Positions 27,921 through 35,879 of a DNA stretch of 64,000 nt are shown here, in pieces. This stretch comes from Solimonas sp. K1W22B-7 (lineage in GTDB: Bacteria; Pseudomonadota; Gammaproteobacteria; Nevskiales; Nevskiaceae): contig NZ_CP031704.1 of assembly GCF_003428335.1 (NCBI RefSeq), forward strand, positions 124,001-188,000, read 5' to 3'. The translations under genes and the position numbers were made by a program. Each line of letters begins with the position of its first letter. Position 1 is the first letter of the stretch. The notes below the pieces were generated by a model. That model was not told the origin of the DNA, did not search any database, and was given only the letters and a program-made list of their open reading frames with translations.

Positions 27921-28036
27921 CCCTCTCCCGCTGGCGGGAGAGGGTAGGGTGAGGGTGGAGCCATCAAGGAGTAGCGACGTGCGTGACCGCCACCGCGCCA
28001 CCCTCACCCCAGCCCTCTCCCGCCAGCGGGAGAGGG
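27921..28036. repeat. Facing pair of GAGAGGG hairpin repeats (BIME-like)
   Basis: Left unit 27921-27958 and right unit 27998-28036 are inverted copies, matching at about 36 of 38 positions. Each contains a CCCTCTCCCGC/GCGGGAGAGGG hairpin and a GGGTGAGGGTGG tail. The right unit covers codons 7-20 of the following membrane protein gene. The same paired structure occurs at 54.9-55.0 kb. Confidence 0.85.
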
Positions 28037-28875
28037 GGGTTATCCGCCTGTTCGAATTCGGCGTGGTGGCCTTCTTCCTCGCCGTGTTCCTGCTGGCGCG
28101 CAGCCTCGCCGTGTCCGCGGCGGAAGCCGACCAGCAGGCGGCGTCGCCCGCCGTCGAGCAAACCCAACCCGCCGGCGACAACTTCGACTTCTTCAGCGAC
28201 CAGCCGGTAGAGAGCACGGCCGTCGTGGAACTGCCGCCCGAGAAGCCGCTGTGGCAGACCGTCGGCGGGCCGCTGGCGCTGCTGGGCCTGTTCTTCCTGA
28301 TCCTGGCGGCGGTGTGGTGGTTCATCCCCTTCGAGTCGCACAGCGTCGAGCTGAACCTGCGTGGGCTGCCGCCGGCGGCCAAGCGCGGCATCGCCATGGC
28401 GGTGGTGATGTTCGGCATCGCCTTCTGCTTCGGCGCCTCGGAGATCTGGTACCAGCTGCGCCTGCACGGTACGGCAGAGGCCTACTTCGAGCAGATGTCG
28501 CTGGGCAAGCTGATCGCCTTCACGCACGCCCACCTGTTCGGCTTCACCACCAGCTTCTTCATCATCGGCATCCCGTTCTCGATGCAGTTCAACCAGCTCA
28601 AGTCCTACCAGTGGATCTTCCCGGTGGGCCTGACCGCCTCGGTGGTGGACGTGATGTCCTGGTGGGGCATCAAGTACGTGGCCCCGAGCTTCGAGTGGGT
28701 GTCGATGTTCTGCGGCATCCTGTTCAGCGCCAGCTACCTGTTCATGCTGGTGGGCCTGCTGCGCGTGCTGCTGTTCCCCGACGTGATCTGGCGTTCCGAC
28801 AAGGACGGCCCCGAGCGCCTGCAGCAGAAGCGCGAGCTGCAGGAAGCCAGCCGTCACCGCGAGGGCGATTACTGA
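27979..28875 (+). CDS. Polytopic membrane protein of the cytochrome cluster
   Basis: The 298-residue product has about six hydrophobic segments. One is signal-like (VAFFLAVFLLARSLAVSAA), followed by an acidic linker and then spans around LLGLFFLILAAVWWFIPF, IAMAVVMFGIAFCFGASE, FTHAHLFGFTTSFFIIGIPF, FPVGLTASVVDVMSWWG and FCGILFSASYLFMLVGLL. The HAHLFG His pair inside a span could ligate b-heme; that is inference. GTG 27979 with AAGGAG upstream is preferred over GTG 27949. Residues 8-20 (TLTPALSRQRERG) come from a GAGAGGG repeat. No family recognised. Confidence 0.72.
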   Translation: MRDRHRATLTPALSRQRERGVIRLFEFGVVAFFLAVFLLARSLAVSAAEADQQAASPAVEQTQPAGDNFDFFSDQPVESTAVVELPPEKPLWQTVGGPLALLGLFFLILAAVWWFIPFESHSVELNLRGLPPAAKRGIAMAVVMFGIAFCFGASEIWYQLRLHGTAEAYFEQMSLGKLIAFTHAHLFGFTTSFFIIGIPFSMQFNQLKSYQWIFPVGLTASVVDVMSWWGIKYVAPSFEWVSMFCGILFSASYLFMLVGLLRVLLFPDVIWRSDKDGPERLQQKRELQEASRHREGDY

Positions 28876-28898
28876 CGCGGCTGCCGCTGCCGTGACGG

Positions 28899-29047
28899 CT
28901 TGTCCCCCGAACAGGGGACAAGGATCGCGACAATCGCATCACGCGGCTTGATCCACGCTCCGGCGAAGCATGTTTGTCATGGAGCCTTGGCAAAGTAATC
29001 CGAAGATAGGGGTTACTCGGCCCATAGGGCCATTTCTCGGGGGTTCT
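28899..29047 (+). promoter_or_regulatory. Duplicated leader, copy A
   Basis: This leader starts with the hairpin GTCCCC-CGAACA-GGGGAC (28901-28918). Later elements include GGCAAAGTAATCC, a GTAATCC/GGGTTAC stem, GGCCCATAGGGCC and the GGGGG ribosome site. Copy B at 29.97-30.10 kb has matching blocks in the same order, while the sequences between them have diverged. Conserved order with hairpins suggests RNA-level or operator control of these outer-membrane genes; I could not match it to a known riboswitch. Confidence 0.5.
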
Positions 29048-29950
29048 ATGAAGTTTGCAGGCTTGCTGGGGCTTGGCGCCCTGGCCATCAGTGGTGCGGC
29101 CGTCGCCGGGCCGTATGCGGGCGGATCGTTCGCGCTCAGCGAGCGCGGCGGCTACTCCGATGTGGAGAATGCCCGCGGCAAGAAGCTCTCCGTAGGCTAC
29201 CGCTTCGACGATTTTCCACTGATGCTGGAGCTGAACCGCTTCGACGCTGGCGACGCCGGCATCGACGACTCCGGGGGCGCGGAACTGAGCTATTCGGGCT
29301 GGTCCGGGCTGGTCGGCTGGTGGAGCCGGGCGGCGGGCAGCGATTCCGGATTCTGGCTGGCGGGCGGCTTCTACAATGGCGACACCGAAGTGACCGATCC
29401 CAGCGGCCGCGTGGGCCCGGCGGGTGCCCGGTACAAGCAATCCGCCAGCGGCGCCATGCTCAGCGCTGGCGGGGCGTGGATGTTCACCGAGAACGTCGGT
29501 TTGCAGCTGTCGCTGGACAGCCTGGTCGGTGTGGAGGATTTCTCCGAGGACGAGAACATCACCGTGGTTTCCCTGGGCCTGGTGTTCGAGCTGCCGACCC
29601 GCAAGCGCGAGGCTTCCCCGTCGAGCGCTCCCATCTATATCCCGCCTTACCTGCGGAACTCCGGGCTGGCCACGGCGGGCGCCATCGAGCAACAGCCTCC
29701 CGCGTCCGCGTCCGGCGTTCCCCGTCCACCCGACAGCGTGCCGATGGGAGTCGCCGGCGCCACCCGCGTGGTGGCCGAGCCGGCCCGGCTGCTGCGCCAG
29801 CCGCGCTTTGATGCCGAAGCGGACAGCCGCGTTCCGGTCGGGGCCAGCGTCGTGCTCCGGCAGCGCCAGAGCGATGCCGCCGGCGATGCCTGGTGGCTGG
29901 TCGAGTACGGTGGCGCGAGTGGCTGGCTGAGCGAAACCCTCCTGCACTGA
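29048..29950 (+). CDS. Outer-membrane barrel-like protein with C-terminal SH3-like domain (paralogue 1)
   Basis: The 300-residue exported product has the signal MKFAGLLGLGALAISGAAVA. An alternating-hydrophobic, Gly-rich region suggests an eight-strand-type beta barrel (about residues 21-190; YRFDDFPLMLELNRFDAGDA, SGFWLAGGFYNGDTEV). A Pro-rich linker follows, then an SH3-like module (LLRQPRFDAEADSRVPVGAS ... WWLVEYGGASGWLSETLL). The start at 29048 is preceded by a G-rich site. It is a tandem duplicate of the next gene. Confidence 0.82.
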   Translation: MKFAGLLGLGALAISGAAVAGPYAGGSFALSERGGYSDVENARGKKLSVGYRFDDFPLMLELNRFDAGDAGIDDSGGAELSYSGWSGLVGWWSRAAGSDSGFWLAGGFYNGDTEVTDPSGRVGPAGARYKQSASGAMLSAGGAWMFTENVGLQLSLDSLVGVEDFSEDENITVVSLGLVFELPTRKREASPSSAPIYIPPYLRNSGLATAGAIEQQPPASASGVPRPPDSVPMGVAGATRVVAEPARLLRQPRFDAEADSRVPVGASVVLRQRQSDAAGDAWWLVEYGGASGWLSETLLH

Positions 29951-29968
29951 ACCGCCGCGGCTTCGCCG

Positions 29969-30103
29969 GTCCCCAGAACGGGGGACCTTGAGCTGGAAAT
30001 TTCAGGCATTACCCATTCGGCTAAGTGCTTTCGCCACAGCGCCCCGGCAAAATAGCGCGAGAGGGGATTCTTTCGGTCCGTTGGGCCATTTTCAGGGGGT
30101 TAT
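29969..30103 (+). promoter_or_regulatory. Duplicated leader, copy B
   Basis: This contains the hairpin GTCCCC-AGAAC-GGGGGAC (29970-29987), then CGGCAAAATAG, AGAGGGGATTCTTTCGGTCC, GGGCCATTTT and CAGGGGGTTAT before the ATG. Blocks align with copy A upstream of the preceding paralogue, so gene and leader were duplicated together. Confidence 0.5.
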
Positions 30104-31057
30104 ATGAAGTTCGTGAACTGGCTGGGGCTTGGGGCCCTGGCAATGAGTGGTGCGGCTGTCGCAGGCCCGTATCTCGGTGGATCCGTAGCGCTCACGGAGC
30201 GTGCCAGCTACGAAGACGTCGAGCGCGCCAATGGCGGCAAGTTCGTCGCCGGCTACCGCTTCGACAATACGCCGCTGATGCTGGAGGTGAACTACCTCGA
30301 TGCCGGCGATGCCGAGATCGAGAACACCGGCGGCGTGGAGCTGGGCTACTCCGGCATCACGGCCCTGATCGGCTACTGGGCCAAGGGTTCCGACCTGGGT
30401 TCGGGCTTCTGGCTGGCTGGCGGCTTCTACAGCGGCGACGCCGAACTGAGCGATCCCAGCGGCTTGCTCGGCATCCCGGGCGCGACCTATGAGGATTCCG
30501 CCAGCGGCGTCGCCATCAGCCTGGGCGGCGTGTGGAAGTTCACGCGCTATGTCGGCCTGCAGTTCAGCCTGGACGGCCTGCTTGGGGTCACCGACTTCGC
30601 CGACGACGAGAACCTCACGGCCTACACGCTGGGCCTGGTGATCGAGCTTCCGGGCGGCAGCCGCTCGTCCTCCGGGCCGAAGGCCCAGAACTCGGCCTAC
30701 ACCCCGACCTATGCCCCGGCTCCGGTGCCTGCTCCGGCCCCTGCCGCCGAGCTGACGCCCGCGCCTGCGCCCGTCGTTGCTCCGGTCATCGAGGCTCCGG
30801 TCGCCGCCGAGGCTGCCGAGGCTCCGCCCACCATCAAGCCCAACCTGCCGGGCGGAATGGCGGCGATCGGCGTGCGCCGCACGGCGCAGCCTACGATGCT
30901 GCTGCGCCAGCCGCGGGCCGGCGCCCCGGTGGACGGCAACATCCCCGGCGACGCTGAGGTCCAGCTCCTGCAGCGGGTTCCCAATGCACAGGGCGTCTGG
31001 TGGTATGTCTCTTTCAACGGCAGTTCCGGCTGGGTCAGCGAAAGCGCCCTGAAGTAA
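30104..31057 (+). CDS. Outer-membrane barrel-like protein with C-terminal SH3-like domain (paralogue 2)
   Basis: The 317-residue product has the same plan as paralogue 1: signal (LGLGALAMSGAAVAG), barrel-like part with ASYEDVERANGGKFVAGYRF and GSGFWLAGGFYSGDAELSD, then a Pro/Ala-rich linker (about residues 205-245, with repeated PAPAP). The SH3-like end is MLLRQPRAGAPVDGNIPGDA ... WWYVSFNGSSGWVSESALK. The barrel would sit in the outer membrane with the SH3 module perhaps facing peptidoglycan; this placement is inference. Confidence 0.83.
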   Translation: MKFVNWLGLGALAMSGAAVAGPYLGGSVALTERASYEDVERANGGKFVAGYRFDNTPLMLEVNYLDAGDAEIENTGGVELGYSGITALIGYWAKGSDLGSGFWLAGGFYSGDAELSDPSGLLGIPGATYEDSASGVAISLGGVWKFTRYVGLQFSLDGLLGVTDFADDENLTAYTLGLVIELPGGSRSSSGPKAQNSAYTPTYAPAPVPAPAPAAELTPAPAPVVAPVIEAPVAAEAAEAPPTIKPNLPGGMAAIGVRRTAQPTMLLRQPRAGAPVDGNIPGDAEVQLLQRVPNAQGVWWYVSFNGSSGWVSESALK

Positions 31058-31066
31058 GCTGGAGGA

Positions 31067-31098
31067 AAGCGGCCCCGCGGGGAGTCGCGGGGCCGCTT
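31067..31098 (+). terminator. Strong GC-rich hairpin, possible terminator
   Basis: The 12- to 13-bp stem AGCGGCCCCGCG/CGCGGGGCCGCT lies just after the paralogue 2 stop. No T run follows, so it may act as an mRNA 3'-end stabiliser or an attenuator before the small SH3 gene. Confidence 0.5.
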
Positions 31099-31124
31099 CA
31101 CTACAGCCAGACGGGGGGACCGCC

Positions 31125-31433
31125 GTGAACAAGATCCTGATGGCCGCCATCCTGGGCGGCCTTGCCGTTTCTGCCCAGGCGGCATTGCCGGTGCTGATCG
31201 TGGCTCCCCGGGTGGTACAGCCGCCGCCGGCCCTGATGCCCGGCCCGGCCAAGGTGAAGCAGGCCACGCTCCTGCGCGCCCGCCCGCAGAACCAGGCCAC
31301 CGTGGAGGGGCCGGTACCGGCCGGGGCGGCGCTGAAGCTGCAGATGCGCCAGACCAACCGCGACGGTGCCTGGTGGTTCACCGAGCACCAGGGCCTCACC
31401 GGCTGGATCAACGAGTCCGCCCTGTCCCAATAG
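31125..31433 (+). CDS. Small exported SH3-like protein, 102 aa
   Basis: The GTG start follows GGGGGGACC. The signal peptide (ILMAAILGGLAVSAQAAL) is followed almost at once by an SH3-like module (LLRARPQNQATVEGPVPAGA ... WWFTEHQGLTGWINESALSQ). This module aligns with the C-terminal modules of the two upstream genes. It is therefore a third, barrel-less member of the tandem family. Confidence 0.8.
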   Translation: MNKILMAAILGGLAVSAQAALPVLIVAPRVVQPPPALMPGPAKVKQATLLRARPQNQATVEGPVPAGAALKLQMRQTNRDGAWWFTEHQGLTGWINESALSQ

Positions 31434-31567
31434 GGCCAAGTCCGGGGCAGGTCCGAATTTACCAGCGCCGGCGGAGGCCCCGCCGGCGTTTGTGTCTCTG
31501 CGGCCATGTCCTCCGGTAATATCGATCTCCCAGAATGAACGCCACATCACTTTTAGGGAGATTTGCC

Positions 31568-33550
31568 GTGAACTACTTCGTGACGGGGGCCACCGGTTTC
31601 ATCGGCAAGTTCCTGCTGGAACAGCTGCTGGCGCGCCCCGAGGCGCAGGTCTCGGTGCTGGTGCGCGAGTCCTCCAAGGACAAGTTCATCGCGCTGCAGC
31701 AGCGCTACGGCGAGGCCGGCTCGCGCCTGCATGCCGTCTACGGCGACATCACCACCCCGGGCCTGGTTTCGGCGGCCGATTTCAAGAAGCTGCAGGGCAA
31801 GGTCGACCACGTCTTCCACCTGGCCGCCGTCTACGACATGGGCATGGACGACGCTACCGGCGACCGCATCAACAACGAGGGCACGCGCAACCTCGTGGCC
31901 TTCGTCAACGACCTGGGCGGCAAGGTGAAGCTGCACCACGCGTCCAGCGTCGCGGTGGCGGGCGGCGACTACAGCGGCCGTTTCACCGAGGACATGTTCG
32001 ACGAGGGCCAGCGCGTCGCGCATCCCTACTTCCGCACCAAGTTCCAGTCCGAACAGATTGTCCGGGAGGAATGCAAAGCGCCATTCCGCATCTACCGTCC
32101 GGGTGCCGTGGTCGGCCATTCCGAGACCGGCGAGATGGACAAGATCGACGGCCCCTACTACTTCTTCAAGACCATCCAGAAGCTGTCCTACGCCGTGCCC
32201 AAGTGGCTGCCGCTGCTCGGCATCGAGGGCGGCAAGGTGCCGCTGGCGCCGGTCGACTACGTCGCCAAGGCGATGGACCACATCGCGCACAAGGACGGAC
32301 TCGACGGCCAGGTGTTCTGCCTGATCCAGTCGGATTCGCCCACCGTCGGCAGCCTGCTGCAGACGCTGATGGAAGCCGCCCACGGCCCGCAGTTCGCCGC
32401 CAAGTTCGAGTTGCCGGCCATCTCGCCGACGGCGCGCGGCCTGGCCCACAAGCTCGGCGAACGCATCCCCGGCACGGTCAGCAAGAGCATCTCCAAGGCC
32501 ATCGGCGTGCCGGTGTCGGTGCTGGGCTACGTCACCAACCCGGCGGTGTTCGACGACAAGAACGCGCGCCGCGCCCTGAAGGGCTCGGACATCCACTGCC
32601 CCGACATCAAGGACTACGCCGACAAGCTCTGGGCCTACTGGGAGCAGTTCCTCGACATCTACGCCAAGGTCAGCAGGGAAGCGGTACGCAAGCTCACCGG
32701 CAAGGTCGTGGTGGTCACCGGCGCCTCCTCGGGCATCGGCTTCATCACCGCCAAGAAATTCGCGGCGGCCGGCGCCAAGGTGGTGCTGGTGGCGCGCACC
32801 CGCGAGAAGCTGGAAGAGACGCAGAAGATCATCCAGATGGCCGGCGGCGAAGCGCACGTCTATCCCTGTGACCTCAACGACATGCAGGCGATCGACAACT
32901 GCTGCGCCGAGATCACCAAGGACTTCGGCCACGTCGATATCCTGATCAACAACGCTGGCCGTTCGATCCGCCGCGCCGTGTTCGAGTCGCTGGACCGCTT
33001 CCACGACTTCGAGCGCACCATGCAGCTGAACTATTTCGGCGCGATCCGCATGATCCTCAACTTCCTGCCGGGGATGGCGAAGCGCCGCGACGGCCACATC
33101 GTCAACATCAGCTCGATCGGCGTGCTCAGCAACGCCGCGCGCTTCTCGGCCTACGTCGCCAGCAAGGCTGCGCTGGATGCCTTCAGCCGCTGCCTGTCGG
33201 CGGAAGTGAAGCACCGCAACATCGCGGTGACGGCCATCTACATGCCGCTGGTGCGCACGCCGATGATCGCGCCGACCAAGCTGTACGACTACGTGCCGGC
33301 CTGGTCGCCGGAAAAGGCCGGCGACACCGTGCTGGAGACGGTGCTGCGCCGCCCGAAGTCGGTCGCTACGCCGCTGGGCACCGCCGCCGCCGTGTCCTAC
33401 GCGCTGTGGCCCAAGCTCAACGACAGCCTGCTCAACCGCGGCTTCCGCCTGTTCCCCTCGTCCTCCTCGGCCAAGGGCCGCAAGGACGGCGGCAAGCCGA
33501 CGCTGGAGCAGGTGGTGTTCGCCAACGTGTTCAAGGGTGAGTATTTCTAA
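31568..33550 (+). CDS. Fatty acyl-CoA/fatty aldehyde reductase, two-domain SDR
   Basis: The 660-residue product matches, in length and along its whole sequence as I remember it, the Marinobacter alcohol-forming fatty acyl-CoA reductase (Maqu_2507 type). The N-terminal extended SDR acyl-CoA reductase domain has VTGATGFIGKFLLEQLLA, DHVFHLAAVYDMG, HPYFRTKFQSE and RIYRPGAVVGHSETGEMDKI. The C-terminal classical SDR has VVTGASSGIGF, NNAGRSIRRAVF, SSIGVLSNAARFSAYVASK and MPLVRTPMIAPTK. The likely role is wax-ester precursor synthesis. GTG 31568 has AGGGAG 8 bases upstream. Confidence 0.9.
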   Translation: MNYFVTGATGFIGKFLLEQLLARPEAQVSVLVRESSKDKFIALQQRYGEAGSRLHAVYGDITTPGLVSAADFKKLQGKVDHVFHLAAVYDMGMDDATGDRINNEGTRNLVAFVNDLGGKVKLHHASSVAVAGGDYSGRFTEDMFDEGQRVAHPYFRTKFQSEQIVREECKAPFRIYRPGAVVGHSETGEMDKIDGPYYFFKTIQKLSYAVPKWLPLLGIEGGKVPLAPVDYVAKAMDHIAHKDGLDGQVFCLIQSDSPTVGSLLQTLMEAAHGPQFAAKFELPAISPTARGLAHKLGERIPGTVSKSISKAIGVPVSVLGYVTNPAVFDDKNARRALKGSDIHCPDIKDYADKLWAYWEQFLDIYAKVSREAVRKLTGKVVVVTGASSGIGFITAKKFAAAGAKVVLVARTREKLEETQKIIQMAGGEAHVYPCDLNDMQAIDNCCAEITKDFGHVDILINNAGRSIRRAVFESLDRFHDFERTMQLNYFGAIRMILNFLPGMAKRRDGHIVNISSIGVLSNAARFSAYVASKAALDAFSRCLSAEVKHRNIAVTAIYMPLVRTPMIAPTKLYDYVPAWSPEKAGDTVLETVLRRPKSVATPLGTAAAVSYALWPKLNDSLLNRGFRLFPSSSSAKGRKDGGKPTLEQVVFANVFKGEYF

Positions 33551-33562
33551 GCTGGCTGTGGA

Positions 33563-33588
33563 ACCCCTCTCCCGCAAGGGGAGAGGGG
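33563..33588. repeat. Single GAGAGGG hairpin repeat
   Basis: The hairpin CCCCTCTCCC-GCAA-GGGGAGAGGGG lies 12 bp after the reductase stop. It belongs to the family also seen at 27.9, 35.9, 40.1, 53.5, 54.9 and 56.1 kb. Confidence 0.75.
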
Positions 33589-33598
33589 CTTCAAAATG

Positions 33599-33625
33599 AA
33601 AGGCCCGCGTCAGCGGGCCTTTTTT
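33599..33625. terminator. Bidirectional Rho-independent terminator
   Basis: The stem AGGCCCGC/GCGGGCCT with loop GTCA is followed by TTTTTT on the + strand and CTTTCATTTT on the minus strand. It separates the convergent reductase and DAHP synthase genes. Confidence 0.85.
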
Positions 33626-33642
33626 ATTCCGGCAGAAGAGCC

Positions 33643-34707
33643 TTACGCGCTCTTCGCCAACCGCTTCCCGCGCTTCGCCACGCTCGCCGCCAGGTCACCC
33701 AGCACCAGCGTGGTGTCGTCCCAGTGGATGCAGGCGTCGGTGACCGACTGGCCGTAGACCAGGTTGGGGCCGATGTCCTGGCGGCCTTCCACCAGGTGCG
33801 ATTCGATCATCACGCCGACGATGCGCTCGTCGCCGCCGGAAATCTGGTGGCCGACGTCCTCGCCGACGTTGACCTGGCGCTTGTGCTGCTTCTGGCTGTT
33901 CGCATGCGAGAAGTCGATCATCACCTGCGGCTTGAGGCCCGCCTTGGTCAGCGCGGCGCAGGCGGCGTCGACGCTCTTGGCGTCGTAGTTGGTGCCGCTG
34001 TTGCCGCCGCGCAGGATCACGTGGCAGTCGGCGTTGCCGGCGGTCTCGAAGATCGAGATCTGGCCCTGCCCGGTCAGCGACAGGAAGCGGTGCGGGCTCT
34101 GCGCCGAGACGATCGCGTCCACCGCCACCTTGACGCTGCCATCGGTGCCATTCTTGAAGCCCACCGGGCAGGACAGGCCCGACGCCATTTCGCGATGCAG
34201 CTGCGACTCGGTGGTGCGCGCGCCGATGGCGCCCCAGCTCACCAGGTCGGCCACGTACTGCGGCGTCAGGAGGTCGAGGAACTCGACGCCGGCGGGCACG
34301 CCCATGTCGTTGAGCTGCACCAGCAGCTTGCGCGCCACGCGCAGGCCCTGCTCGATGTCGTAGCTGTCGTTGAGGTTCGGGTCGTTGATCAGGCCCTTCC
34401 AGCCGACCGTGGTGCGCGGCTTTTCGAAATACACGCGCATGACGATCAGCAGGTCGTCCTTCACCTGCTCGCGGTAGGCCTTCAGGCGCTCGGCGTACTC
34501 CAGCGCGGCCTTGGGGTCGTGGATCGAGCAGGGGCCGACGATCACCAGCAGGCGGCTGTCACGGCCCTGCAGCACGTCCTGGATTTCCTTGCGGGTCTCG
34601 ACCACCGTCTTCGCCGCGTTTTCGGTCAGCGGGATTTCGGCCTGGACCTGCGCCGGGGTGGAGACCGGGCGGATCGACTGGATCCGCGTATTTTCGGTAA
34701 CGAACAT
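33643..34707 (-). CDS. aroG: 3-deoxy-7-phosphoheptulonate (DAHP) synthase, class I
   Basis: First step of the shikimate pathway, from phosphoenolpyruvate and erythrose 4-phosphate. The 354-residue product has the AroFGH signatures LVIVGPCSIHDPKAALEYAE, VYFEKPRTTVGWKGLINDP, IGARTTESQLHREMASGLS, PVGFKNGTDG and MIDFSHANSQKQH. It has a short N-terminal regulatory extension as in feedback-sensitive isozymes. Which aromatic amino acid inhibits it (F, G or H type) cannot be decided by eye. Monocistronic. Confidence 0.95.
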   Translation of the reverse strand: MFVTENTRIQSIRPVSTPAQVQAEIPLTENAAKTVVETRKEIQDVLQGRDSRLLVIVGPCSIHDPKAALEYAERLKAYREQVKDDLLIVMRVYFEKPRTTVGWKGLINDPNLNDSYDIEQGLRVARKLLVQLNDMGVPAGVEFLDLLTPQYVADLVSWGAIGARTTESQLHREMASGLSCPVGFKNGTDGSVKVAVDAIVSAQSPHRFLSLTGQGQISIFETAGNADCHVILRGGNSGTNYDAKSVDAACAALTKAGLKPQVMIDFSHANSQKQHKRQVNVGEDVGHQISGGDERIVGVMIESHLVEGRQDIGPNLVYGQSVTDACIHWDDTTLVLGDLAASVAKRGKRLAKSA

Positions 34708-34910
34708 CGTAGGAACCGCTTGTCAAGAAAAAGGGAGGGCGATGCTATAGCAAAGCCCTGGGTCGGGCAAAAACGCCAGCCTGCGGGACCTCCCGGCGGC
34801 TTGCGGCATACTGCGCCGGTGCCGCCGCCGGCCCGGGTTTCCTGGGTTTGACGGATGAGCCTGAAAATAGACATTTTCTGCATTTTACAATAAATAATCA
34901 CAGGAGTCCC

Positions 34911-35870
34911 ATGTCCCGTCCGATCCTGCCGCTCGCGGCGCTGATCCTGCTGGCGCCGGCGGCCCAGGCCGAACCCTTCGCCACCTTCAACCAGGCCGCG
35001 CTGGCCCAGGGCTTCGACCTGCCGGTGGTCGGCCACGGCCGCGTGCTGGCAGCCGGCGACAGCGCCACCGCCTTCAGCCTGGACCTGACCAGCGAGTACA
35101 ACACCGATACCACCGGCGCCGAGACGATCACGCTGGACGGCGAAAGCGCGCACCTGACCGGGCGCTACCGCCGCGGCCTGGGGGGCGGCTTCGAGTGGGG
35201 CGCGGAGCTGGCCGCGGTGCACGTCGGCGGCGGCTTCATGGACAGCTTCATCGAGAACTGGCACGACTTCTTCGGCCTGCCCAACGGCGGCCGCGAACTG
35301 GCGCCGCAGGACCGCTACCAGTACCGCTACGAGAAGAACGGCGTGGTGCTGCTGGATCGCACCGAGGAAGGCTGGGCGCTGGGCGACCTGCGCGTCTCCG
35401 GCGGCTGGGCGGCGAGCGACAACCTGGCGCTGCGCGCCGAGCTGAAGCTGCCCACCGGCGACGAGGACAAGCTCACCGGCGGCAACCTCGGCGGCGCGTT
35501 CTGGGCCGACTGGGCGCTGCCCTTCGACGTGGACAGCCGCTGGAGCGGCTTTGTCTCCGGCGGCCTGTCGCTGAACCAGAAGGGCGACGTGCTGGAAGAC
35601 CAGCAGGAAACCCTGGTGCCCTTCGGCAGCGCCGGCGCCTTCCTGCGCGCCACGCAGAAGATCGAGCTGGGCGTGCAGCTCTATGCGCACGGCCCGCTCT
35701 ACAAGGATTCCGACCTGGACCAGCTGTCGCGCAACGGCCTGCAGTTCGCCTTCGGCGGCCGCTGGATCGAAAAGGCCTGGGCGCTGGACATCGCCTTCCA
35801 GGAAGACCTGATCACCAAGTCCTCGCCGGATTTCTCGGTCCATGTCGGGGTGCGGCTGCAGCCGCAGTAG
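34911..35870 (+). CDS. DUF3187 family exported protein
   Basis: The 319-residue product has a signal peptide (LPLAALILLAPAAQAE) and a Gly/aromatic beta-rich body typical of an outer-membrane barrel. Segments match DUF3187 as I know it: LTSEYNTDTTGAETITLDGE, TGRYRRGLGGGFEWGAELAA, MDSFIENWHDFFGLPNGGR, LKLPTGDEDKLTGG, and the aromatic end FSVHVGVRLQPQ. CAGGAG precedes the ATG at 34911. Function unknown. Confidence 0.85.
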   Translation: MSRPILPLAALILLAPAAQAEPFATFNQAALAQGFDLPVVGHGRVLAAGDSATAFSLDLTSEYNTDTTGAETITLDGESAHLTGRYRRGLGGGFEWGAELAAVHVGGGFMDSFIENWHDFFGLPNGGRELAPQDRYQYRYEKNGVVLLDRTEEGWALGDLRVSGGWAASDNLALRAELKLPTGDEDKLTGGNLGGAFWADWALPFDVDSRWSGFVSGGLSLNQKGDVLEDQQETLVPFGSAGAFLRATQKIELGVQLYAHGPLYKDSDLDQLSRNGLQFAFGGRWIEKAWALDIAFQEDLITKSSPDFSVHVGVRLQPQ

Positions 35871-35879
35871 CTGCTGTTC

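Noticed and set aside
27921-28036. CRISPR-like array from regularly repeated GAGAGGG units
   Set aside because: Units are inverted pairs scattered over 28 kb, not direct repeats with uniform spacers, and no cas genes are present.
28960-29047. Possible GEMM (c-di-GMP) riboswitch because of GGCAAA and GGGGTTAC elements
   Set aside because: The order and spacing of elements do not match the GEMM consensus, and the second leader copy lacks the GGGGTTAC part.
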